Assembly: GCA_017983755.1 (NCBI GenBank)
Contig: JAGOAU010000010.1
Coordinates: 1-64,000, forward strand
Source of the DNA: Azonexus sp.
Lineage (GTDB): Bacteria; Pseudomonadota; Gammaproteobacteria; Burkholderiales; Rhodocyclaceae
Direction: 5' to 3'
DNA length: 64,000 nt
Part shown: positions 16,232 to 25,523 of the stretch, in pieces
Layout of the letters: every line of letters begins with the position of its first letter
How positions within the stretch are numbered: the stretch's first letter is position 1
Program-made: the position numbers and the translations under genes
The notes under the pieces: generated by a model
What the model was told of the DNA's origin: nothing
Databases searched by the model: none
What the model saw: the letters and a program-made list of their open reading frames with translations, nothing else

Positions 16232-18493
16232 TTAGCTCGCCGTTTCAGCGGCCAGCGGCACACGGAACTCGAACACCGAGCCCTTGCCCGGGCGCGAACG
16301 ACAGCTGACCTCGCAGCCGAGGGTCTTCGCCAGCCGCTTGACGATGGCAAGCCCGAGTCCCAGTCCCCTCGCCCGGTCGCGCTGGGGATTCCCGACCTGG
16401 AAATATTCGTCGAAGATCGCTTCGATGTGCTCGGGCGCAATGCCGATGCCGGTGTCCCATACCTGGATCAGGGCACAGTCGCCGCGGCTGCGTATGGCAA
16501 CGAGCACGCCGCCGGTCTCGATGTATTTGAAGGCATTGTCGATCAGGTTGCGCAGCAGATTCAGGAGCATTTTCTGGTCGGTGAACAGCACCAGCCCCTG
16601 TTGCGGGAAGAAGAATTTGAAACGCAGCCCCTTGACGCCGGCCAGCGGGGAAAATTCCGTATCGATCCGGTGAAATATTTCCGCGGCCGGAAGCGGCCCC
16701 GGACAAGGCTGGACGGCGCCGGCATCGAAGCGCGAAATCTCGAGCAGTTCCGTGAGTATGCCCGACAGACTTTCGGCGGATCGCGAAAGGTAATCGGCAA
16801 TGCGCCTCTGCTCCGGGCTCAGTTCGGTCTTGCCCAGGGCATCCTGGAACAGGTTGATGGCCAGGATCGGCTGCCGCAAATCGTGACTGGCGGCGGCGAG
16901 AAAGCGCGACTTGGCGCGACTGGCCTTTTCCGACTCGTCGCGCGCCTGCGCCAGTTGCCGCAGCACCTTCTCGCGCTCGGTCAGGTCGCGGCCGATCGCC
17001 AGATAGCGGTCGCCCGGCAGGCGCTGGACGACCAGGTCGAGCGGCACCGTCGAGCCGTCGGAACAGCGCAGCAGCCAGCGCTGTTCGATGACGGCCCCGG
17101 CATCGCAACGCGCCAGTTCCGGCGCGATGCGCGGTGCTTCCTCCAAGGCAACGATGTCGACATTACGCAGGCGCAGCATTTCTTCGCGCGTGTATTTGGC
17201 GAGCCGGCAGGCTTCGGCATTGACGTCGAGCAGATTGCCCTGCAGATCGCTGACGAAAATGGCCTCGCTGGCGTTGTCGAAAATCTGCTGTGCCAGCTGC
17301 ATCCGTTCCTCGGTCTTCTTGCGCTCGGTGACGTCGCGCACGATGGCCCACATCGCTTCCGGCTGCCCGCTCTTGTCGCGCATCAGGAAAGCCCGCAATT
17401 CCACCGGCAACACGCTGCCGTCCTTGCGGATGTATTCCTTGGCATACACCTCGGAATGACCGTCGGGAATGATCTGCTCGGCGACGATCCGCGCCTCCAT
17501 CTCATGCCACCGGGCCGGCGTCAGGTCGAAGAAGGTCATCTGGCGTAGTTCATCGGCGGAATAGCCGGTCATGTCCAGGAACGCCTGGTTGCATTCCCGG
17601 AGATAGCCCGCCATATCGACCATGGCAAAGGCGTCGAGCATGCTCTCGTGCAGGCGGCGGTAGCGCTCTTCGCTCGCCCGCAGGGTTTCCTCGGCGATCT
17701 GCCGTTCGGTGACGTCGGTGCTGACGCCGACCATGGCAACCGGCTTGCCGGATTCGTCACGAACCAGGGTGGTCCGCAGGTCGATGAGCATGGGCGAACC
17801 GTCAGCCCGGTAATTGACGACCTTGCCGGCCCAGGCGCCGAAGCGGCGGGTCGCCTCGGCGATTTCCTCCTGCGTCGCGTCGGCCTCCGGGCCATCGCCA
17901 TAGACCGAAACATGCCGGCCGAGCCGGTTCTCCTTAGGCGAAGCGAGCGCCTCGGTTTCCGCCCGGTTGACGTAGGTCACGGTGCCGGCCAGGTCGGTGA
18001 TCGTCACCTGCTCCTGGATCTGGTCGAGCACGAGCGCCTGCAGATGCAGTTCGCTGTCGAGCTGCTTACGCCGGGTAATCACGTCAAAAACCGCGACGAA
18101 GTGGTCTGGCCCGGGCGAATAGGCCTGGATGGCGAACCAGGCCTGCAGCGATTCGACGAAAGTCTCGAATTTCTCCGGGCCGCCGCCCGCCGCGACCCGA
18201 CCGTAGATTTCGAAAAGCTGCGGGTCGGCGGCCCGGATGCCGGGAATGACTTCGCTGACGCGCTTGCCGCAGACCTGCCCCAGCCCCGTCTGTTGGTGAA
18301 AGGCCGGGTTGGTGTAGAGATAGACGAAGTCCTGCGGCACGCCGTCCTCGAACAGCATTCGACAGTAGGCGACGCCGTTGAGCATGTTTTCCAGAATGCC
18401 CTGGAGCGTGGCGTCGGCTGGAAACGCCCTGGCCTCCGGCGCTGAAGCTGCGCCGGAAGCTACCTTGTCCGTTCCGGAAGATATTTCTCGCAT
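16232..18493 (-). CDS. cytoplasmic multi-PAS sensor histidine kinase
   Basis: A 753-residue kinase with no membrane segment. About four PAS domains run from residue 25 to 510, with PAS/PAC markers such as DVTERQIAEETLRASEERYR and DVTERKKTEERMQLAQQIF. They are followed by a phosphotransfer helix (RFLAAASHDLRQPILAINLF, His about 533) and an ATPase domain with NLIDNAFKYIETGG, VWDTGIGIAPE and RGLGLGLAIV. The HDLRQP form of the H-box is typical of the group with Gln after Arg. No receiver domain is present and no partner regulator is adjacent. It is convergent with the QseC-like kinase and located downstream of ylqF on the same strand, 12 bases from it. Confidence 0.85.
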   Translation of the reverse strand: MREISSGTDKVASGAASAPEARAFPADATLQGILENMLNGVAYCRMLFEDGVPQDFVYLYTNPAFHQQTGLGQVCGKRVSEVIPGIRAADPQLFEIYGRVAAGGGPEKFETFVESLQAWFAIQAYSPGPDHFVAVFDVITRRKQLDSELHLQALVLDQIQEQVTITDLAGTVTYVNRAETEALASPKENRLGRHVSVYGDGPEADATQEEIAEATRRFGAWAGKVVNYRADGSPMLIDLRTTLVRDESGKPVAMVGVSTDVTERQIAEETLRASEERYRRLHESMLDAFAMVDMAGYLRECNQAFLDMTGYSADELRQMTFFDLTPARWHEMEARIVAEQIIPDGHSEVYAKEYIRKDGSVLPVELRAFLMRDKSGQPEAMWAIVRDVTERKKTEERMQLAQQIFDNASEAIFVSDLQGNLLDVNAEACRLAKYTREEMLRLRNVDIVALEEAPRIAPELARCDAGAVIEQRWLLRCSDGSTVPLDLVVQRLPGDRYLAIGRDLTEREKVLRQLAQARDESEKASRAKSRFLAAASHDLRQPILAINLFQDALGKTELSPEQRRIADYLSRSAESLSGILTELLEISRFDAGAVQPCPGPLPAAEIFHRIDTEFSPLAGVKGLRFKFFFPQQGLVLFTDQKMLLNLLRNLIDNAFKYIETGGVLVAIRSRGDCALIQVWDTGIGIAPEHIEAIFDEYFQVGNPQRDRARGLGLGLAIVKRLAKTLGCEVSCRSRPGKGSVFEFRVPLAAETAS

Positions 18494-18499
18494 GAACCC

Positions 18500-18531
18500 G
18501 GTTTTTCAGTCTTTTTCACTGTCGACCGCAA
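18500..18531 (-). repeat. dispersed TTGCGGTCGAC repeat, copy over the ylqF stop
   Basis: On the minus strand from 18531 the sequence runs TTGCGGTCGACAGTGAAAAA and then GACTGAAAAACC. The core is identical to other copies and the A-rich tail is shared. The copy encodes the last residues of the YlqF protein (AVDSEKD) and contains its TGA stop, so the repeat appears to define the C-terminus. Confidence 0.6.
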
Positions 18532-19405
18532 CCGGCTGCTGCAGTGCGCCGGCCCGCGCCGCGCGCAGCACCGGGGTTTCGAGGCTGATGCGCCCGAGGG
18601 CGCCGCTGCGGTAATCGACCAGCAGGATAGCCGCCGCCTTCTCCAGATCGGGTTCGCCGCCTCGGCCCTTGATGATGCAGCCGCGCTTTCTGGCGATGGC
18701 CTCGATGACCGCGACGGCATCGCTGCCTTGGGTGGGAAATCCGTAACGGGCCGTCAGCATGGCCGGGTAATGGTCAAGCAGGAAGCCGGCGAGAAAAGTG
18801 GCGACCTCGATGTCGATATAGGCATTGACGCCGACTGCGTGGCTGGCGGCGAGCATCAGGCCGTCGACCGGATGGGCGATTTTCGGCCACAGCATGCCCG
18901 GGGTGTCGTAGAGGGTGAGACGGGAACTGATGTCGATGCGCTGCTGGCTCTTGGTCACCGCCGGCTGGTCACCGACGGCGGCGACCTTTTTCTTGACCAT
19001 GGCGTTGAGCAAGGTCGATTTGCCGACGTTGGGGATACCCATGATCATCAGGCGCAGCGGCTTGACGGCATCGTTGCGGTGCGGCGCCAGCTGCTGGGCG
19101 AGCGCCGGCACACGCGCCACGTCGCCCGGCTTCTTGCAGCTGATCGCCACCGCCTTGACACCGGGCTGCTGGGCGAAATAGTCGAGCCACGCCTTGGTCG
19201 CGACCGGATCGGCCAGGTCGGCCTTGTTCAAGAGCTTGAGGCAGGGGCGCTGGCGGAAGGCGCGCAGTTCGTGGATCATCGGGTTGCTGCTCGCCTGTGG
19301 CAGGCGGGCATCGAGCACTTCGACGACGACATCGGCCATGGCCAGCGTTTCGGCCGCCTTCTTGCGGGCGGAGGTCATGTGACCGGGGAACCATTGGATG
19401 GACAT
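18506..19405 (-). CDS. ylqF: YlqF/RbgA-type ribosome biogenesis GTPase
   Basis: A 299-residue circularly permuted GTPase. The motifs occur in the order G4 (LLNKADL), G1 (GIPNVGKSTLLNAMV) and G3 (DTPGML), the hallmark of the YlqF/YawG group. The start MSIQWFPGHMTSARK is the conserved N-terminus, which supports ATG 19405 over the upstream frame to 19462. RbgA assists late assembly of the 50S subunit in Bacillus. In betaproteobacteria the role is presumed similar. The last seven residues (AVDSEKD) and the stop are encoded by a copy of the dispersed repeat. Confidence 0.88.
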   Translation of the reverse strand: MSIQWFPGHMTSARKKAAETLAMADVVVEVLDARLPQASSNPMIHELRAFRQRPCLKLLNKADLADPVATKAWLDYFAQQPGVKAVAISCKKPGDVARVPALAQQLAPHRNDAVKPLRLMIMGIPNVGKSTLLNAMVKKKVAAVGDQPAVTKSQQRIDISSRLTLYDTPGMLWPKIAHPVDGLMLAASHAVGVNAYIDIEVATFLAGFLLDHYPAMLTARYGFPTQGSDAVAVIEAIARKRGCIIKGRGGEPDLEKAAAILLVDYRSGALGRISLETPVLRAARAGALQQPVAVDSEKD

Positions 19406-19470
19406 GGGCAGGTACGTCGGCGTGGCGGGAAAGCGGGGATTATCCCAAATCCGGCGGCGCAACGCCGGTC

Positions 19471-19494
19471 TACATTTGCTTACAAATCTTAACA
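19471..19494 (+). promoter_or_regulatory. possible regulator site with ACA at 10-bp steps
   Basis: Upstream of the small exported protein, ACA triplets recur at 19472, 19482 and 19492 within an AT-rich island (TACATTTGCTTACAAATCTT and onward). This is the only AT-rich stretch in the gap between ylqF and the small gene. It may be an operator with helically phased half-sites. No clear -10/-35 pair was found. Confidence 0.3.
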
Positions 19495-19577
19495 GCTTGC
19501 GGGAGGGCCCCCCGCTATCCTTCGTTCATGCAGTCCGGCACATCAACGCCGGCACCTCGAGCCGAAGGAAGACGAAC

Positions 19578-19886
19578 ATGAAAAACCTGACCAAGATCCT
19601 TGCCGCCACCCTGACCGGTGCCATCCTGTCCCTTTCCGCCTCCGCCGCCCTTGCCGACGGGCGTGGCCATGACCGCGGGTGGGACAACCGCTACTATGAC
19701 GGCTATCGCGGCGGCCACCCGCATCACCACCACTATCGCGGCCCGGCCGTCTATGCGCCCTATTACGCGCCCGCACCGGTTTACTACGGGCCGCCGCCGG
19801 TGGTCTATCAACCCAGCTATTACGTGCCGCGTCCGGCGCCGGCGGTGACCATCGGCATTTCGCCCATCGTCATCCCCCTGCGCTGA
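19578..19886 (+). CDS. small exported Tyr/Pro/His-rich protein
   Basis: A 102-residue protein with a signal peptide (cut near [11 protein letters not shown]). The mature part is strongly biased: [12 protein letters not shown], repeated [15 protein letters not shown] and YYVPRPAPA blocks, ending in the hydrophobic [13 protein letters not shown]-like tail. Such proteins are common in betaproteobacterial envelopes but uncharacterised. The His cluster could bind metal, and the Tyr/Pro repeats suggest an extended surface or wall-associated polypeptide. GAAGGAAGA upstream of ATG 19578 is a reasonable Shine-Dalgarno. The gene stands alone, 46 bases ahead of the UPF0178 gene. Confidence 0.75.
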   Translation: MKNLTKILAATLTGAILSLSASAALADGRGHDRGWDNRYYDGYRGGHPHHHHYRGPAVYAPYYAPAPVYYGPPPVVYQPSYYVPRPAPAVTIGISPIVIPLR

Positions 19887-19932
19887 CCCAGCCAGGAGGT
19901 ATCATCGGGGGTCAGCCACCACCGGACTCCCC

Positions 19933-20376
19933 ATGCATATCTGGGTCGATGCCGACGCCTGCCCCGGCGTCATCAAGGAAATTCTCTACCGCGTCGCCGA
20001 GCGCACCCGCCTGCCGCTGACGCTGGTCGCCAACCAGTGGCTGAAGACGCCGCCTTACCCGGGCATCCGCTCGGTTCAGGTGGCCAAGGGCTTCGATGTG
20101 GCCGACAACTACATCGTCGAACAGGCACAGGCGGACGATCTGGTCATCACCGCCGACATTCCCCTGGCTGCTGCCGTCATCGACAAGGGCGCACTGGCAC
20201 TCAACCCGCGCGGCGAGCTCTACAGCAGCGAAAACATCCGGCAGACGCTGGACATGCGCAATTTCATGGACGTCCTGCGCAGCAGTGGCGTCGAGACCGG
20301 CGGCCCGCCGGCCTTCAGCCAGGCCGACCGCCAGGCCTTCGCCAACCAGCTCGACCGTCTGCTGGCCAGGCGTTGA
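19933..20376 (+). CDS. UPF0178 (YaiI/YqxD, DUF188) protein
   Basis: A 147-residue protein opening [20 protein letters not shown], the diagnostic start of the YaiI/YqxD family. It continues with the conserved [27 protein letters not shown] region and the [19 protein letters not shown] segment. The fold is PIN/NYN-like, with acidic residues (DAD, D in TADIP) in the right place for a metal-dependent nuclease site. Activity has not been established in the family. The length is typical. It is a lone gene between the Tyr-rich protein and the patatin-like gene. Confidence 0.87.
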   Translation: MHIWVDADACPGVIKEILYRVAERTRLPLTLVANQWLKTPPYPGIRSVQVAKGFDVADNYIVEQAQADDLVITADIPLAAAVIDKGALALNPRGELYSSENIRQTLDMRNFMDVLRSSGVETGGPPAFSQADRQAFANQLDRLLARR

Positions 20377-20520
20377 CCATTTGCCAGGGGAAGATTCATT
20401 GCGCCAAGCCTTGCGCATGGATATTCTGAGTACATAGCCTTCGGGTGTCACGTTGCCGTGCCGGAGGCTCGCACACCATTTCCACCGACTTCGTTTCAAT
20501 TCATCTGCAAGAGGTGATCC

Positions 20521-22989
20521 ATGAAACCTGTCCTTCCCTGGCTGGCGCTGGCATCACTGCTCCTTGGCGCCGAAGGTCCGGTCAGCGCCGACGAAAGCCA
20601 TGGCAAAAAGTGCCTGCCACTCATGGACGATGCGCGCAACGGCCCGTTCAGCCTGGCGGCCGCCCTGGCCGGTGGGGGCACCAAGGCGGCATCCTTCGGC
20701 ATGGGCGTCCTCGCGGCATTGTCCAGCCAAAACATGGAAGCCAGCGGACTGGCAGAGCGGGGAAGCAAGCTGGCCATCGCTCAGACGGACATGATTTCCA
20801 CGGTATCCGGCGGCAGTTATGCGGGATATTTCCTCTATTCACGGCTTATCGATGCGAATAGCGGCGAGGAAGCATCCAGCAAGACGGCAAAGCCCAACAC
20901 AACCTGGAAACCTGACACGCTCAGGAACTACTTTGCTGACTGCATTCCGGACAATCTCCGGGAACATTTCGCGAATCAGAACGAAATCAAGGCAGCTGAA
21001 GCCGCGCGGCGGGGAACGACCACGGAAAACCTGTTCTGCCCGCCCTACGTCAACGCCATTCGCGACACTGGGACGGAAAAGCTGGCAAACGCAAACACTT
21101 ACTGGAACGCGACCCGCCCCGAGACCCTGCACCAGCAGTTTCTCCGCTGCCATCAGGATGTCCTTGCCTGGCAATTCTGCAATTTCGGCGTTACCGACGA
21201 CGGCCAGGGGGATACGGCCCCTAACCTGGCTTCGGGCGCCGTTCTGGTACTGGCTACGGGCATCTCGCTGCCATTTTCCTGGACCGCCAATTTCATCTTC
21301 GACTGGCCGGTCAACCTCTCGCCATCGCGCGTCGCCTACCGTGACGGGATCGGCATGGCCTTCGGTTTGCGCCCCCTCGACGCCCGAGCCCTGCAGGGAA
21401 CGACCGAATGGGCCAGCAACGTGCATGCCGTCGCCGGCGCAAAATTCGTCGATGACCGCCTGGTGCCCGATGCCAGGAATCTGGATTTCGCCAAGCTGCG
21501 CGAACTGACCCCCGGCAAGCCCACGGATCCGCCACTCTGGGTGATCAATGCGACCGCAGCTCCCAGCCGCCACCTGCTCGGCTGGATCGGCCAGAACGAC
21601 GTAAACCTCGACGCACACATCTTTCACATGTCGGGCCGCGAGCAATGCGCGGAATCTGTCGGCCCGATACCGATCGATCATCGCACCTTGTGGGACACCG
21701 ACGAACCCGTCGAAAACCTCTCACCCTTATTAAACGCGGTGAATGCCTCAGCCGCATTCTTCGACGCCAACGAACAGACCCTGGGACAACCCGCACGTTT
21801 TCTTGCCGGAGTCGGCCTGCAGGCAAGCAACCTCAACTGGGGCATCGACCTGATCAATCTGGACGGAAATCACCAGCCCCGGGCGAGCAAGGTGCGCGAA
21901 AGGGCTCATGAAATCGCCCCCTTCCCCCTGTATCTTGCAGAATCGGCAAGTGCGCATGCCGCCGGGAGCGCCCCGGTGTTCGTGCGCCTGGTCGATGGCG
22001 GCTCATCGGACAATCTCGGCGCCTACGGCCCGATTGTCGAAGGCGTCCGGGACATCATCATCTCGGACCACTCACAGGACGACAAAGGCTCTATGGGAGA
22101 CCTTTGCTACCTGCACAACGAACTTTACCTGCGGCGCGGCCTGCACCTTCACGTTCCGGGACTGGCGCGCTGGCCTGAAGGTTGCCTGAGCGGAAATATC
22201 CTCCGTCGCTCCCGCGATACCGGGACGGACGCGAAACTTGCCGACAAGCTGCAACTACTGAGAAGACACGAGAAGGCAGCCGGCGACCCGGCATACTTCT
22301 ACCCGATATGGGGCTGGCCCTACCCCTTCCTCGCCGCTTGCGTCAGCCGGAGCGACAACCCGGCCAGTTGCCTTGCCGAACCGCTCAATCGCCTTTGGAT
22401 CGTCAAGCCGGCTTTTGACTACCCGTACTGGCTGAACCAGCAAACCAGCTGTCAAACACCCAGGGCGGAAGGTCCCGGCTGCCCTGTACCACCGGACGGT
22501 CAACCTTCCCGCCGGATCATCGCGAGTTGTGGCGGCAACGACGAACTGCCCTGTGAAAGCTCCGCCGTGCTGCTGCGCAATAACAACTACCTGCGGCACG
22601 TTTCCGACTTCGACACGCCGGAGTTTCCCCAGGGATCGACGGTAAAGATGACGTTCAATTCAAGCGCCAACATCTATGGCGCCTACCGTGAACTGGCCCG
22701 GCACTACACGCGTCAGGCAATCCTTGCCGTCGACCGGGTCCGTGCCGACCCCGGCGGCAAGGCCTACGAGCGCATCCTGTGCTGGCAGGGGACGCATCCG
22801 ATAAGGGGCAGCGCCGATTCAGGCAATCTGAAATTCCTGCCGGCATGGGGCGACATCAAGACAGCGGGCTGGGGCAACAGGGAACGTGCGGAAGCGCGGC
22901 TCGGCATTGGCAAGGAAGATGCCCAGGCCTACATCGCCGAAATTCCCGAATGCGCCCGACTACTGTCCGAAGCGTCGGGCAATCACTGA
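20521..22989 (+). CDS. large exported patatin-like phospholipase
   Basis: An 822-residue protein with signal peptide ending GPVSA|DESHG. The patatin oxyanion loop is GGGTKAASFG (51-60). The nucleophile elbow is STVSGGSYAG (Ser99), a GxSx(A/G) form. The dyad Asp sits in VDGGSSDNLGAYG at about residue 490. The near-400-residue insertion between Ser and Asp, and a further 330 residues after it, make it far longer than typical patatins. Several Cys pairs in the C-terminal part (CRTP, CPVP, CGG-like, PCESS) fit an oxidising periplasm. AAGAGGTG precedes the ATG. Base composition is slightly less GC-rich than its neighbours. Lipid hydrolase activity is inferred, and the substrate is unknown. Confidence 0.75.
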   Translation: MKPVLPWLALASLLLGAEGPVSADESHGKKCLPLMDDARNGPFSLAAALAGGGTKAASFGMGVLAALSSQNMEASGLAERGSKLAIAQTDMISTVSGGSYAGYFLYSRLIDANSGEEASSKTAKPNTTWKPDTLRNYFADCIPDNLREHFANQNEIKAAEAARRGTTTENLFCPPYVNAIRDTGTEKLANANTYWNATRPETLHQQFLRCHQDVLAWQFCNFGVTDDGQGDTAPNLASGAVLVLATGISLPFSWTANFIFDWPVNLSPSRVAYRDGIGMAFGLRPLDARALQGTTEWASNVHAVAGAKFVDDRLVPDARNLDFAKLRELTPGKPTDPPLWVINATAAPSRHLLGWIGQNDVNLDAHIFHMSGREQCAESVGPIPIDHRTLWDTDEPVENLSPLLNAVNASAAFFDANEQTLGQPARFLAGVGLQASNLNWGIDLINLDGNHQPRASKVRERAHEIAPFPLYLAESASAHAAGSAPVFVRLVDGGSSDNLGAYGPIVEGVRDIIISDHSQDDKGSMGDLCYLHNELYLRRGLHLHVPGLARWPEGCLSGNILRRSRDTGTDAKLADKLQLLRRHEKAAGDPAYFYPIWGWPYPFLAACVSRSDNPASCLAEPLNRLWIVKPAFDYPYWLNQQTSCQTPRAEGPGCPVPPDGQPSRRIIASCGGNDELPCESSAVLLRNNNYLRHVSDFDTPEFPQGSTVKMTFNSSANIYGAYRELARHYTRQAILAVDRVRADPGGKAYERILCWQGTHPIRGSADSGNLKFLPAWGDIKTAGWGNRERAEARLGIGKEDAQAYIAEIPECARLLSEASGNH

Positions 22990-22995
22990 CGGTGA

Positions 22996-24582
<1,587 letters not shown>

Positions 24583-24629
24583 AAAGCGGAAAGTCCGTGA
24601 TTATACCGTTGCCGCAATGCAACAAAGAG

Positions 24630-25361
24630 CTAGCCTGGCGGCAACACCTGTCGATATAGCGCGCGGCTGGCATAGGCCAGCCACGGCAGCGTGAGCGGCA
24701 GCAGCGGCAGGAGCACGACGCTGGCGATGGTTGCGGTCGACAGCAAAAAAGCCCATAAAATGGCCGGCGCGAAATTGCCGAACACGACGCGCACGCTGGT
24801 CACCACGGCATCGACCAGCCCGGCCCGCCGCTCGCACAGCAACGGTACGGAAAACGCCGAGATGCAGAACAGCAGCAGCGCGACGACCAGGCCCGAAACT
24901 GCCGCCCATTTGACGAAGCCGATCACGCCGGCGGCCGCCGGGATCAGGTCGCCCAACCAGACCGGCGTCGCGCCCACCATGTAGGCATACAGAATGGCGG
25001 CATCGGTGACGAAAATCATGAACAGCAGGCCACAGACCAAGGCCAGCGCCCAAAGTGCCCGCGCCGCGCCGGTGAAACCGGAAACCACTGCCCCCGCCGT
25101 CACCCGCTCGCCCGCCTCGTACGTCCGGGCAATCCCGAAGAACCCGGCGAGGATCGCCGGCCCGACCAGCATGAAGGCGCCGGCCGCCGCAATCACGAAT
25201 GGCGACCAGCCCTGCGCCAGCAAGCCGCCCATGATCGCCACGCCGCCGATGACGAAAAGCAGCGAATAGGCCATGCTGACGCTGCGCGTGGCATTGGCGA
25301 GATGCCAGCCGTCGGCCAGCGACTGGCGCAGCGTGGCAAGCGTGATGGGCTGGATTTTCAT
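24630..25361 (-). CDS. DUF2189 integral membrane protein
   Basis: A 243-residue protein with six hydrophobic helices. It starts with a short cytoplasmic segment (TLATLRQSLADGWHLANATRS) followed by paired helices, for example LLFVIGGVAIMGGLLAQGW and the conserved GPAILAGFFGIARTYEAGE. This is the DUF2189 pattern. Function is unknown. The last helix-turn region (AILWAFLLSTATIASV) is encoded by a stretch that carries a copy of the dispersed repeat at 24731-24765 in reverse orientation. It is divergently oriented to the diguanylate cyclase, with a long inverted repeat in the gap. Confidence 0.8.
   Translation of the reverse strand: MKIQPITLATLRQSLADGWHLANATRSVSMAYSLLFVIGGVAIMGGLLAQGWSPFVIAAAGAFMLVGPAILAGFFGIARTYEAGERVTAGAVVSGFTGAARALWALALVCGLLFMIFVTDAAILYAYMVGATPVWLGDLIPAAAGVIGFVKWAAVSGLVVALLLFCISAFSVPLLCERRAGLVDAVVTSVRVVFGNFAPAILWAFLLSTATIASVVLLPLLPLTLPWLAYASRALYRQVLPPG
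24731..24765 (+). repeat. dispersed TTGCGGTCGAC repeat, copy inside the DUF2189 gene
   Basis: TTGCGGTCGACAGCAAAAAA is followed by GCCCATAAAATGGCC. The core and A-run match the copies at 8258 and 61327. It lies wholly within the coding sequence of the minus-strand DUF2189 gene, where its complement encodes AILWAFLLSTAT. This is the same frame as in the TolC-like signal peptide (RFLLLTAT). Confidence 0.6.
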
Positions 25362-25445
25362 GGCGTGGCTGCAGGAATCATGGCTGAAAAGGCAAGCCTA
25401 GCGAAAAGCCGGGGCACGAGCGCCGATCCAGATCAAATAATTTCC

Positions 25446-25492
25446 CTACTGAAATTGCTGTTATGCAGCAACCGTGGCAAATTTCATAGTAG
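25446..25492. other. long imperfect inverted repeat in a divergent promoter gap
   Basis: CTACTGAAATT (25446-25456) pairs with AATTTCATAGTAG (25480-25492), which has two extra bases. A nested GCTG/CAGC hairpin (25457-25469) lies inside. It sits between the divergent DUF2189 and diguanylate cyclase genes, 32 bases before the cyclase ATG. It could be an operator or an RNA structure in the cyclase leader. Confidence 0.4.
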
Positions 25493-25523
25493 TGCGGTTG
25501 GCCGCGCAGATATTCTGCGAGCC

